Part shown: positions 48,700 to 57,033 of the stretch, one piece after another | Numbering within the stretch: position 1 is the first letter of the stretch | Layout: every line of letters starts with the position of its first letter | Origin: CAYTLW01 sp964438735 | Lineage (GTDB): Bacteria > Myxococcota_A > UBA9042 | NCBI GenBank assembly: GCA_964438735.1 | Contig: CAYTLW010000021.1 | Coordinates: 1-64,000, forward strand | Length of the DNA stretch: 64,000 bases | Reading direction: 5' to 3' | Translations under genes and position numbers: made by a program | The notes under the pieces: generated by a model | Told to the model about the DNA's origin: nothing | The model's input: only the letters and a program-made list of their open reading frames with translations | The model's database searches: none

Positions 48700-51102
48700 G
48701 TGCTGAGCGTTGAACTCGAGATCGCCATCCAGGTGGCCGCCAGCGAGGCCCAGGTGCGCAAGCACGAGTTCTTCGGACTCGAACACATGCTCTACGCCCT
48801 GCTGCACGACAAGCAGACCGCACACGTGATCCGCCGTTGCGGCGGCGATACCCGTGAGCTGCTCGAGCAGATCGAGACCTGGTTGGGCGAGGAGGTGCCG
48901 ACCATCGCCGAGGAGTTGGAGGTCAATACCCAGCCGACGATCGGATTGCAGCGCACCATTCAGCGGGCGGCCATGCACGTGCGCGGCGCAGGCAAGGACA
49001 AGGTCCACGGCGCCAACGTGCTCATCGCCATGTTCGCCGAGGAAGACAGCCCCGCGATCTTCTTCCTGGAGCAGCAAGGCGTGACGCGTCTTGACGTGGT
49101 CTCCTATGTCTCGCACGGCATCGACGAAGACGAGGACGACGAGGTCCTGCACCTGGAGCACCAGCCCGAAGGGGACGAAGACGACGAGGACGAGGGGCCC
49201 GGCGCGCGCGAGGGGGCGCTGGAGCGCTATTGCAGCAATCTCAACGAAGAGGCAGCCGCCGGTCGCATCGATCCGCTGGTGGGCCGTCGCGACGAGCTCG
49301 AGCGGGTGGCCCACATCCTCATGCGCCGGCGCAAGAACAACCCGCTGCTGGTGGGGGATTCCGGTGTCGGCAAGACGGCCATCGTCGAGGGCCTGGCCAG
49401 GGAGATTCACCTGGGCCAGGCGCCCGAACCGCTGCGCAACTCCACCATCTATTCGCTGGATCTGGGCGCATTGCTCGCCGGAGCGAAATATCGCGGTGAC
49501 TTCGAAAAGCGCCTCAAGGGCGTGCTCAAGGCGCTGGAGAAGCACCCCGGCGATACGATCCTGTTCGCCGATGAACTGCACACCATCGTCGGCGCTGGCG
49601 CGACCAGCGGCGGTGGCTCCATGGACGCGTCGAACCTGCTCAAGCCGGTGCTGCAGGCTGGCAAACTGCGCTGCATCGGCTCGACCACCTACGAGGAGAT
49701 GCGCACCCACATCCTGCGCGACCGCGCTTTCGCCCGACGCTTCCAGAAGGTGGACATCACCGAACTCGGCGTCGACGAGACCTGGGCCGTGCTCAAGGGC
49801 ATCCGGCGACACTACGAGGCCCACCACAACGCCAGCTACTCGGACGCATCGCTGAAGATGGCCGCCACCCTGTCAGCGCGATACATGCACGACCGCAGAT
49901 TGCCCGACAAGGCCATCGACCTGGTCGACGAAGCGGGCGCCGCGGTGCGCCTGCGCTGGGCTCGCAAGATGCGGTCGAAGCAGGGGCTCGGCAAGGTGAC
50001 GCCGACTCCCGACGGCGAGGTCGCCGAGGCGCTGGACAAGGCCGAGGAGGCAGCCGGGCTGGCCAAAGATACGCCGCCGGCGACGGAGATCGAGCAGCCA
50101 CGACTGCGCGTCACGGTGCGCGACATCGAGGCGGTGCTGGCGCGCATGGCCCAGATCCCACAGCGACAGGTCAACAGCGATGATCGCGAGGCGCTGTCGC
50201 GGCTGGAGGCGGATCTCAAGGGCGTTGTCTTCGGTCAGGCTGAGGCCTGCGACCAGGTATCCACCGCGGTGAAGGTGGCCCGTTCGGGTCTCGGCGCCAT
50301 GGACAAGCCGACTGCCGTGTTCATGTTCACCGGCCCCACGGGCGTCGGCAAAACCGAACTGGCCCGCCAACTGGGGCTGACCCTGGGCCTGGAGTTCGTG
50401 CGCTTCGACATGAGCGAGTACATGGAGCGGCATACGGTCTCCCGCCTCATCGGCGCGCCGCCGGGTTATGTCGGCTTCGACCAGGGCGGGTTGCTCACCG
50501 AAGCCATCGCCAAGACCCCGCACGCGGTGCTGCTGCTGGACGAGATCGAAAAGGCCCATCCCGACGTCTTCAACGTGCTCCTGCAAGTCATGGACAGCGG
50601 CCGGCTGACCGATAACAACGGCAAGACCACGGACTTCCGGCACGTGGTGCTCATCATGACCTCCAACGTGGGCGCCCGGGACCTGGAGAAGGGCCGCCTG
50701 GGCTTCGGCGTCGACGGCGCCGCTATGGGCGAGGAGGATCGCGAGTACAAGCGGGTCTTCGCGCCGGAGTTCCGCAATCGAATCGACGCCCGCATTCGCT
50801 TCGCGCGCCTGTCGCCGTCGGTCATGGGACAGATCGTCGACAAGTTCGTCGCCGAGCTGCAGGGCCAGTTGGGCGAAAAGCGGGTCGTGCTCGAGCTCAC
50901 CGAGGCTGCCCGCGCATGGCTGGCGGACAAGGGCTACGACCCGAAGTTCGGCGCCCGACCGGCCAAGCGGCTGATCTCCGATGAGCTGCGCCGTCCGCTG
51001 GCGGACGAACTGTTGTTCGGCAAGCTGGTCCGAGGCGGCAAGGTCGCGATCGACCTGGTCGACGAGGAGCTGTCCTTCGAGTTCGAGCCGCGTAAACCCT
51101 GA
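48700..51102 (+). CDS. clpA: ATP-dependent Clp protease ATP-binding subunit ClpA
   Basis: 800 aa from GTG 48700 with AGGAGG upstream. Clp N-domain, acidic linker (about residues 140-170, EDEDDEVLHLEHQPEGDEDD-like), then two AAA+ modules: Walker A GDSGVGKT (219-226) and GPTGVGKT (545-552), with Walker B LLLDEIEKAHPDV. Unfolds substrates for ClpP. Slightly longer than E. coli ClpA. Pairs with clpS just upstream; clpP is not in the window. Stops almost touch those of the next, convergent gene. Confidence 0.96.
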   Translation: MLSVELEIAIQVAASEAQVRKHEFFGLEHMLYALLHDKQTAHVIRRCGGDTRELLEQIETWLGEEVPTIAEELEVNTQPTIGLQRTIQRAAMHVRGAGKDKVHGANVLIAMFAEEDSPAIFFLEQQGVTRLDVVSYVSHGIDEDEDDEVLHLEHQPEGDEDDEDEGPGAREGALERYCSNLNEEAAAGRIDPLVGRRDELERVAHILMRRRKNNPLLVGDSGVGKTAIVEGLAREIHLGQAPEPLRNSTIYSLDLGALLAGAKYRGDFEKRLKGVLKALEKHPGDTILFADELHTIVGAGATSGGGSMDASNLLKPVLQAGKLRCIGSTTYEEMRTHILRDRAFARRFQKVDITELGVDETWAVLKGIRRHYEAHHNASYSDASLKMAATLSARYMHDRRLPDKAIDLVDEAGAAVRLRWARKMRSKQGLGKVTPTPDGEVAEALDKAEEAAGLAKDTPPATEIEQPRLRVTVRDIEAVLARMAQIPQRQVNSDDREALSRLEADLKGVVFGQAEACDQVSTAVKVARSGLGAMDKPTAVFMFTGPTGVGKTELARQLGLTLGLEFVRFDMSEYMERHTVSRLIGAPPGYVGFDQGGLLTEAIAKTPHAVLLLDEIEKAHPDVFNVLLQVMDSGRLTDNNGKTTDFRHVVLIMTSNVGARDLEKGRLGFGVDGAAMGEEDREYKRVFAPEFRNRIDARIRFARLSPSVMGQIVDKFVAELQGQLGEKRVVLELTEAARAWLADKGYDPKFGARPAKRLISDELRRPLADELLFGKLVRGGKVAIDLVDEELSFEFEPRKP

Positions 51103-51103
51103 T

Positions 51104-51724
51104 TCACGCCCCAATCTGGGCGATGGCTTCGGCGACGGCGTCCACCAGGGTGGCGTCGTCGGTGAGCAGCGCTTTGCCGTCGCGACCGCAAGGCGGAACG
51201 ATGGTGCAGCCGAGGTCGGCGAGCCGGGCCAGGTTCTGGCGGCAGATGGCGTTGACCATGGAGCCGTGCATGGCCGGGGCGAAGAGCACGGCGGTGCGGC
51301 CAGCTTCCAACAAGCCCATGGCAGAGGCCATGGCGGTGGTGACCGCGTTGTCCGCGATGCCCACAGCGACCTTGCTGATGGTCGAATAGGTCGCCGGCGC
51401 CACCAGCCAGGCGTGCACATCCTTGAGTTCGACGTGCTGGGCGCGCCCGTCCAGGGAGTCGACCACGGGATTGAGCGCGGTCCACTCCAGGGCGTCGCGG
51501 GCGACGAATTGCAGCGCGGTGGGCGTGGCGTAGACGAAGACCTCGGCGGCCCCGGCGCGGCGCAACTCGCGAATCAAACCGGGCGCCCGAAATGCGGCGA
51601 TGCTGCCGGTCAGCAGGAGCGCGATTCGGCGCCCGGCGAGGCTGCTGCCCGTCGCCTCCAGGGCACGGTCTCCAGACAATTCCTCACCCAGCTGCCAGCG
51701 GTATTCTTCGGGGTCATGGGCCAT
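51104..51724 (-). CDS. CoaC-like flavoprotein (phosphopantothenoylcysteine decarboxylase family)
   Basis: 206 aa. Family segments: GSIAAFRAPGLIRELRRAGA, HVELKDVHAWLVAPATYSTISKVAVGIADN (candidate catalytic His), and APAMHGSM in the place of the usual PAMNxxM substrate loop. FMN-binding decarboxylase fold. CoaC makes 4'-phosphopantetheine for coenzyme A, but other members act on peptides or other thiols, and no CoaB domain is attached here. The His-for-Asn change in the substrate loop leaves the exact substrate open. Confidence 0.75.
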   Translation of the reverse strand: MAHDPEEYRWQLGEELSGDRALEATGSSLAGRRIALLLTGSIAAFRAPGLIRELRRAGAAEVFVYATPTALQFVARDALEWTALNPVVDSLDGRAQHVELKDVHAWLVAPATYSTISKVAVGIADNAVTTAMASAMGLLEAGRTAVLFAPAMHGSMVNAICRQNLARLADLGCTIVPPCGRDGKALLTDDATLVDAVAEAIAQIGA

Positions 51725-51794
51725 GGGCTGCCTCCTGGCCGCAGCCTAGCACGACCGGTGTGCTGGCCAACACGGCAGCCCCGAGCGTTGAAGA

Positions 51795-52760
51795 TCAGCG
51801 CTTGAGTTTGCGCATGAAGCGCACCAGGCCGTCGACCACCTCTGGCGGCTGGCCCTTGAGCCCGGGCATGCGTTGCTTGACGCCATCTCTGACCCGCTTG
51901 AAGCCCTTCAAGGTCACCGACCGAAGCTGCTTGTCGGAGAACCGCTTCTGCCACGCCGCGGTGGTCATGTCGGCGATCTTCTTCTTCTTGGCCATGCTGG
52001 CCTTGGGCCGTCCATCGATGCCGTGACACTTCTTGCACTTCTTTTTCCAGAGCTTGGCCACGACCGCAGGATCGGCCTTCGGCTTGGCGGCCTTGGCTTT
52101 GGCGGCTTTGGCCTTCGCCGCGGCGGCGTCCGCCTTTGCGTTGGCGGCTTTGGCTTTCGCTGCAGCGGCGTCTGCCTTGGCCTTCTTCGCCGCTGCCGCT
52201 GCCTTGGCTTTGGCCGCCTTGGCTTTCGCTGCGCTCGCCTTCGCCGTCTTCACCGCCTTCGCTTTGGCGGCCTTGGCCTTGGCGGCTTTTCCACTGGCAG
52301 CCTTGGCCTTTGCACCCTTGGCCTTGCCGACTTTGGCTTTGGACTTGTCGTCGGCAGCCTTTGTCGGCTTGTCGTCGCCCGTTTTGGCAGGCGCGGGGTC
52401 GGCCGCGGCGGGCGCCTGGTCGCCAGCGTCCGCTCCTTTTGCAGCGGCACCGGTGGCGGCGACTGCGGCCTCGTCTGCGTCCTTCGACGCGTCCTTTTCG
52501 CCGGCGTCCGCTCCCTTTGCGGCGGCGCCGGTCATGCCCGCAGCCTTCAAGCCCGGGGCTACGTCCGCCTGCACGCCGGTGGCGACCAGCGGGCTGGCCT
52601 TGGTCGCAGTCTTGCCATCGGTCTTGGCGGCCTTGGCCGGCGCCTCAGGCGCAGCCTCGGCCTTCGTCGCTGTTTTGCTGCTACCACACGCGACAAGTGC
52701 CGCCACGCCTGCGAACAGAATCGCTCGCGCCGTCCATCGATCGTGTCCCAGATTCGCCAT
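51795..52760 (-). CDS. Lipoprotein with histone-H1-like Lys/Ala tract and cytochrome c domain
   Basis: 321 aa. Lipobox AALVACGSS. An Ala/Lys/Asp region follows with a repeated GAAAKGADAG unit, then about 90 residues made almost only of Lys and Ala (KAKAAKAKAA type, as in histone H1 tails). The C-terminal 80 aa is a single-haem cytochrome c: C242-x2-C245-H246, with Met298 (QRMPGLKG) as probable sixth ligand. GGGGGTGCGAG before ATG 52760. The domain mix is odd: an electron carrier held away from the membrane on a basic arm. Binding to polyanions (LPS, extracellular DNA, a redox partner) is an inference. Confidence 0.8.
   Translation of the reverse strand: MANLGHDRWTARAILFAGVAALVACGSSKTATKAEAAPEAPAKAAKTDGKTATKASPLVATGVQADVAPGLKAAGMTGAAAKGADAGEKDASKDADEAAVAATGAAAKGADAGDQAPAAADPAPAKTGDDKPTKAADDKSKAKVGKAKGAKAKAASGKAAKAKAAKAKAVKTAKASAAKAKAAKAKAAAAAKKAKADAAAAKAKAANAKADAAAAKAKAAKAKAAKPKADPAVVAKLWKKKCKKCHGIDGRPKASMAKKKKIADMTTAAWQKRFSDKQLRSVTLKGFKRVRDGVKQRMPGLKGQPPEVVDGLVRFMRKLKR
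52073..52343 (-). repeat. Lys/Ala codon repeat in the cytochrome lipoprotein gene
   Basis: Irregular tandem units of gccttggcttt-type DNA (plus strand) encode Lys-Ala and Lys-Ala-Ala steps. Likely to vary in copy number and to cause read-mapping trouble. Confidence 0.8.
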
Positions 52761-52869
52761 CTCGCACCCCCACGCGCGGCCGTTATTGGCCTCAATCGCC
52801 TGGAATATCATTGGATAGTGGCTGTTGCCACTTTTTGGATGACGACGTCCGGAATCACAGCGCGCAGGC

Positions 52870-54054
52870 TCAGTCGCGCCCCTTACCGCCCAACAGCCGC
52901 AGGACCCGCTCGCCACGACGGCCGCGCTCGGCACGGGTGCGCCCCAGGTCGGCCAGCCACTCGCCGCGCCACGACAGTCGCAGGGGGTGATCTCGGGGCA
53001 GGCGTCGATCGTCGGCATTGGCCACGACCCGCCCCTTTGGACCGCAGAGGTAGCGGCGGAATACGCCTCGGGCATGCATCGGGCCACCGATGACCCGCCA
53101 ACCGCCAGGCTCGGGCGCGCTGTCGTCCGCTCCGCCGAGGACCAGCCAACTGAACTTCAACGACGCCCGTCGATGGCCGATGGCCCGGTCCAGGGCCGCC
53201 ACCACCGGCGGTCGCTTCCAGGACTGCTCGGCGTGGCACCAGCCGTCGGCCCTGGGGTGGGAGAACGGGCAGGTCGGCGCGCCTGTGCAGGGTGCGAGCA
53301 CGCGCCCCATGTCACTGTCGTGGACGCGCTCGCGCAACGATACCAGCCGGCTGGACGCCATGCGTGTGCCGGGCTCCCAAAGCACCACACGACCATTGGC
53401 AGTCAGGGCATCTGTCAGCAGGGTCTGGACCAGCTGCAGTGCCGGGTTGCCGCCACGACCTCCGGCAGCTGGCAGCTCGTTGATCACATTCGCCGCCAGA
53501 ACCAGGTCGAATCGTCCGCCCAGATTCCGCAGTGCACCGCGGTCGCGGAGGTCAACACGACGCGTGACGACCTTGTTGCGAGGGAAGAGTTCGGCCATCA
53601 ACTCGGCGCCGTCGGCCATCACCGATGGGGAGGCGTCGAGCGCGACGATGTCCAGATCGCGACCGGGCAGGGCCAGGGCGACGCCCAGGCTGGCTGAAAG
53701 GGGACCGGCACCCAGGTCCAGTACCCGCAGGGGGCCATTGCCCGGGCGCGGTTCGATGCCGGCCAGGCGCAGCACGGCGCCCGCGGTGGCGGCACCGGTG
53801 GCCAGAAAATAGAGCAGGTACGCCGCGCGGATCGGCGGCCGATCCAGGTACCCCCTCGGCAGCGCCCCCCGGTCCGAGGTGAAGCGCTCGGAGAGGTCCG
53901 CCAGGGCGTCGGCGTGACGCGCCAGGATGGCCTCTCGGCCGCGCACACGAGGCGGCGCGTAGCGAGCCCGCACCAGGCGCTCGGCAGCGGCGGCCAGGTC
54001 ATGGAGCGTGGGGCGGCCGGAGGCGGCGCTGGGACCGGGATGCCGTTCGGACAT
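52870..54054 (-). CDS. Rsm22-like class I methyltransferase
   Basis: 394 aa from ATG 54054 (the frame is open to 54126). Rossmann SAM-binding fold: VLDLGAGPLSASLGVALALP, Asp after IVALDASPSVM, and NVINELP. The segment LAPCTGAPTC followed by WCHAEQSWKRP matches the Cys-rich motif of the Rsm22/METTL17 family, which acts in ribosome small-subunit assembly in mitochondria and has bacterial members; an Fe-S cluster has been reported for METTL17. Three to four candidate ligand Cys are present. Stands alone between a lipoprotein gene and a small ORF. Confidence 0.78.
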   Translation of the reverse strand: MSERHPGPSAASGRPTLHDLAAAAERLVRARYAPPRVRGREAILARHADALADLSERFTSDRGALPRGYLDRPPIRAAYLLYFLATGAATAGAVLRLAGIEPRPGNGPLRVLDLGAGPLSASLGVALALPGRDLDIVALDASPSVMADGAELMAELFPRNKVVTRRVDLRDRGALRNLGGRFDLVLAANVINELPAAGGRGGNPALQLVQTLLTDALTANGRVVLWEPGTRMASSRLVSLRERVHDSDMGRVLAPCTGAPTCPFSHPRADGWCHAEQSWKRPPVVAALDRAIGHRRASLKFSWLVLGGADDSAPEPGGWRVIGGPMHARGVFRRYLCGPKGRVVANADDRRLPRDHPLRLSWRGEWLADLGRTRAERGRRGERVLRLLGGKGRD

Positions 54055-54183
54055 GGTGGTGCTCGCGCCGGGGACACGCCCCTGGAAGTGCACGGGGACC
54101 ATAGCCCCGGCGCAGGGTAGAGCCAAGCTCGGCGATAATGGGCGATGGGGGTGGGGGACGCGACGGTGCAGCCGCCGAGGGGA

Positions 54184-54411
54184 TCAACGTCGTCCGTCCA
54201 GGGCGTCCACGAGCACGTCGACGCACTCGACGCCAGCGACGGCAAGATGGCGATCGGAGGGCCGGCGATCGGAGGCCAGACCATGACGAAGGTACATGCT
54301 GAGCGCCTGGCTGATGGACAGGCCGCGCCGAAGGGCTCGTCGCCGCAGGGTGGCCAACAACTCGGGCGCCAATCCGATCTCACACAGGCTCTCAGTGTCC
54401 GGGTTTCGCAT
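54184..54411 (-). CDS. Small RHH-like protein
   Basis: 75 aa from ATG 54411 with GGGAGG upstream. A short N-terminal strand (ESLCEIGLAPE) then two helices (LLATLRRRALRRGLSISQALSMYLRHGL), the outline of a ribbon-helix-helix DNA-binding protein or antitoxin. No toxin gene follows. The frame continues to 54567, but that part is Arg/Ala-rich and lies before a good ribosome site, so I discard it. Family not certain. Confidence 0.55.
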   Translation of the reverse strand: MRNPDTESLCEIGLAPELLATLRRRALRRGLSISQALSMYLRHGLASDRRPSDRHLAVAGVECVDVLVDALDGRR

Positions 54412-54479
54412 CACCTGCCTCCCAATGTTGAGATGCGGATGCAGGTATTGAGGATCAAAATCGAGCTTGGCGGGTGGAG

Positions 54480-55457
54480 CTACATGCGATCCAGGCGAAC
54501 CTGCCCGCGGCGCAGCAGCACGTCGGCGACGATGCCCATGCGAAGCCCCGCCTTGCACACCACCCAACGACGAACGCCCAAGGCGCGACCCAGCTCCTGG
54601 AAGACCAGCGCGCCGCCGAGCAGGATGTCCGCGCGCTGTGGGTCCATGCCGGGGATGGCCAGGCGGGCGGCCATGTCGGGACAGTTGGCCAGGGCCGCAG
54701 TCACCCGATCCAGGTCCCTGGCGGAGATGATCATGCCGTCGATCCCAGGCTGTTCTCGCCCAGACTGGCCGGCGGCGATGATACGCGCGATGCGCTGGAT
54801 GGTCCCTGAGGTGGCGACCACGCGATCCCAGGAGCGCGACTCAAATCGCGTGACCAGGGTGCGGATGCGATCGCGAGCGTGGGCCCTGGCTGCCTGCAGC
54901 TTCTCGTCCGGTACCGGCGGCAAACCCAGCTCTTTTTCACATAGCGAGACGGCCCCCACAGAGGCGCTCGCGCGCAGGAGTACCTGGGCACCGCTGCCGA
55001 GCACGACCTCGGTCGATCCGCCGCCCACGTCCACGCAGAGCAGGCGGTGGCCGCGGATGCGCCCAGAATGGCGAACACCCAGGTAGACCAGCTCGGCCTC
55101 GCGCTCGCCACTGAGCAGCTCCACGTCGATGCCCGCCTCGGCGGCGATCCGGTCGAGAAGCTCGGCGCCGTTGCCGGCTACACGAACCGCAGCGGTGGCC
55201 ACAGCGCGCACCTCGGCACCGTAGCCGTCTATGGTGCGGCGGAAATGACGCAACGTCTGCACGACCCGGTCCACCGCTTCGGGCCGCAGGCTGCCCTTGG
55301 AGTCAAAGGCCGCGGCCAGGCGCGCCCGATCCTTGTGTCGGTGCAGCACGCGGGTTCTGCCGTGGGTCATGCGGACGACCAGCAGGAAGACCGAGTTGGA
55401 GCCGATGTCGATGGCCGCGATGGGGCGCCGCGAAGTGGCAGGCGTATCCGGACTCAT
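54480..55457 (-). CDS. Ppx/GppA-family phosphatase
   Basis: 325 aa, shorter than E. coli Ppx or GppA (about 500) and lacking their C-terminal HD-like half. Actin-like ATPase fold with AAIDIGSNSVFLLVVRM, TAAVRVAGNG, the catalytic-region Glu-rich stretch SGEREAELVYLGV, and DVGGGSTEVVLGSG. Acts on exopolyphosphate and/or pppGpp. ATG overlaps the upstream SLOG gene stop by 4 bp (ATGA), so the two are translated together. Confidence 0.9.
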   Translation of the reverse strand: MSPDTPATSRRPIAAIDIGSNSVFLLVVRMTHGRTRVLHRHKDRARLAAAFDSKGSLRPEAVDRVVQTLRHFRRTIDGYGAEVRAVATAAVRVAGNGAELLDRIAAEAGIDVELLSGEREAELVYLGVRHSGRIRGHRLLCVDVGGGSTEVVLGSGAQVLLRASASVGAVSLCEKELGLPPVPDEKLQAARAHARDRIRTLVTRFESRSWDRVVATSGTIQRIARIIAAGQSGREQPGIDGMIISARDLDRVTAALANCPDMAARLAIPGMDPQRADILLGGALVFQELGRALGVRRWVVCKAGLRMGIVADVLLRRGQVRLDRM

Positions 55458-56023
55458 GCGCGCCTCGCCGGGATGCCTGCATGACGTCGCTGATAGCGGG
55501 GCAACCAGGTGGCCAAGAGCGCGATGGCCTCTTCGGCCGTGTCGACGCCGCGGATGCGATCGTCCGCCATGTCTGGGTAGCGGATTCGGTCATCCAGGCG
55601 GGTCTCGGCGAGGCGGCCGCTCCAGCCCGGCACGCGGAAGGCGATCACCAGTCGCATGAGCTGCCACGCAGCCGCGATCTCGCTGAGCGTGCCGCAGGAC
55701 CCGCCGATGGCGATGACGGCATCGGCGTTGGCGACCAGGAAGTTGCGCGCGTGATCGAGCCCGGTGGCGATGGCGATGTCGACGTGGGCGTTCGCCGCGC
55801 CGGGGTCGAAGCCGGGAAGCAAGCCGATGATGTCGCCGTCCTGATGGGCGTCGCTGTCGGCCGCCCCGGCGCAGGCAGCGGCCATGACGCCACCCAAACC
55901 GCCGCAGATCATCCGATATCGCGCTTCGATCAGGGCCCGTCCCATGGTTCGGGCTACCGCGTGCCGCGGGTCACCCTCCTGCAAGGCGCCGTCGCCGATG
56001 ATCGCGATGATGGGGCGCTGCAT
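55454..56023 (-). CDS. SLOG-domain protein (TIGR00725/LOG-like)
   Basis: 189 aa. Rossmann-like nucleotide-binding fold: IAIIGDGALQEGD, MICGGLGGVMAAACAGA, GLLPGFDPGAANAHVDI, and DAVIAIGGSCGTLSEIAAAW. The GGxxGxM and PGGxGT-type loops (here GGSCGT) belong to the SLOG group, which includes LOG cytokinin-activating enzymes and nucleotide sensors. GGAGGGG before ATG 56023; the longer frame to 56134 is not conserved-looking. Leads the two-gene unit with the Ppx/GppA-like gene, so nucleotide or polyphosphate metabolism is a fair inference. Confidence 0.8.
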   Translation of the reverse strand: MQRPIIAIIGDGALQEGDPRHAVARTMGRALIEARYRMICGGLGGVMAAACAGAADSDAHQDGDIIGLLPGFDPGAANAHVDIAIATGLDHARNFLVANADAVIAIGGSCGTLSEIAAAWQLMRLVIAFRVPGWSGRLAETRLDDRIRYPDMADDRIRGVDTAEEAIALLATWLPRYQRRHAGIPARRA

Positions 56024-56152
56024 GTACCGGGTATTCCCCTCCACGACGGCTCCTTCGGCGCCGTGATCAAGGGCAGTATACGGGCCCTTGGGGCCAAGGG
56101 CATCTTTGTCGCCGGGCCGGGGCGTCGAATACAAGGCGAAATGGCCGCGCCA

Positions 56153-56872
56153 TCATCGACGCGAGGTGGTCGGCGTGGCGGCCCTGGGCGGCGCCTGCGG
56201 CCGGCGAGCGGGATCGTGGCGTTCTATGAAGGCCTGGTAGCGCCCGGGTGTCCTGCCGACCTGTTTGCGTAGCCCATTCAGGGTGTCGATGGGGATGCGC
56301 TTGGCGAACCAGCTGGCCAGCCAATCCGGCACCACGCCGCCTGGATGGGCGCGAATTCGCAAGCTGACTCGGCTACGGCGGGGGCCCAGGCGGACCACGC
56401 GGTAGGCACCATCGAGGATCGGCATGCGTACGACGCCGTCCACAGGTGGTTGCCGCGACGAGCGCACATTGCGGAAGGAGGCAACGATATCCTTGCCCGA
56501 CGCCATGCCCGACACCCGGCCCTCCAACACAGCGTCGCGATCCTGCAGCGGCCAGGGCACCGAGGTCCGGTTGTAGAACAGACGATGGGTCGGCGAATGC
56601 CGAATCAACTGGCGCGAGGCCGCACAACGTTGGGTCCACTCGCAAGCGTGATCGATGTCATCAAGCACGGCCAGAATGTGGAAGACCGGCGCCTTGATGA
56701 TGGTGATGCCCTTGAACTCCGGAAAGCCGTCGCCCGGGCCCGGCCGGGTGTAGACCTTGACGCCGTGTTCGGAGGCCTCCAGGCGCCAATCTGCGGCTGA
56801 GGCGTCGGTCCCCACGAACAGCGCCAGGGAGGCGATTGCGAGCGATCCGATGCGGCGGGAGGTTCGATTCAT
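56153..56872 (-). CDS. Secreted START-domain protein
   Basis: 239 aa. Signal peptide (residues 9-27, ending GTDASAA). A START/polyketide-cyclase-like lipid-binding domain spans about residues 28-215: WRLEASEHGVKVYTRPGPGD, FKGITIIKAPVFHILAVLDDIDHACEWTQRC, SVPWPLQDRDAVLEGRV, VPDWLASWFAKRIPIDTLNGLR. It would bind a lipid or other hydrophobic molecule in the periplasm. GGGGCGG before ATG 56872. Divergent from the HD-GYP gene. Confidence 0.85.
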   Translation of the reverse strand: MNRTSRRIGSLAIASLALFVGTDASAADWRLEASEHGVKVYTRPGPGDGFPEFKGITIIKAPVFHILAVLDDIDHACEWTQRCAASRQLIRHSPTHRLFYNRTSVPWPLQDRDAVLEGRVSGMASGKDIVASFRNVRSSRQPPVDGVVRMPILDGAYRVVRLGPRRSRVSLRIRAHPGGVVPDWLASWFAKRIPIDTLNGLRKQVGRTPGRYQAFIERHDPARRPQAPPRAATPTTSRR

Positions 56873-57033
56873 GACCGCCCCGCAGTGCAGCACACGGTGG
56901 AGTCACCCGCAATCGCGAGGTCGACAAGTGCGGATGGACTTGCGCATGAGGCTGTATTTGCCGATAACCCTTGTCCTGGCTACCGGTGCAACGTCGGGCC
57001 AATCCCGGGGCACCCCCGCAGAGAGCGAGTCCC

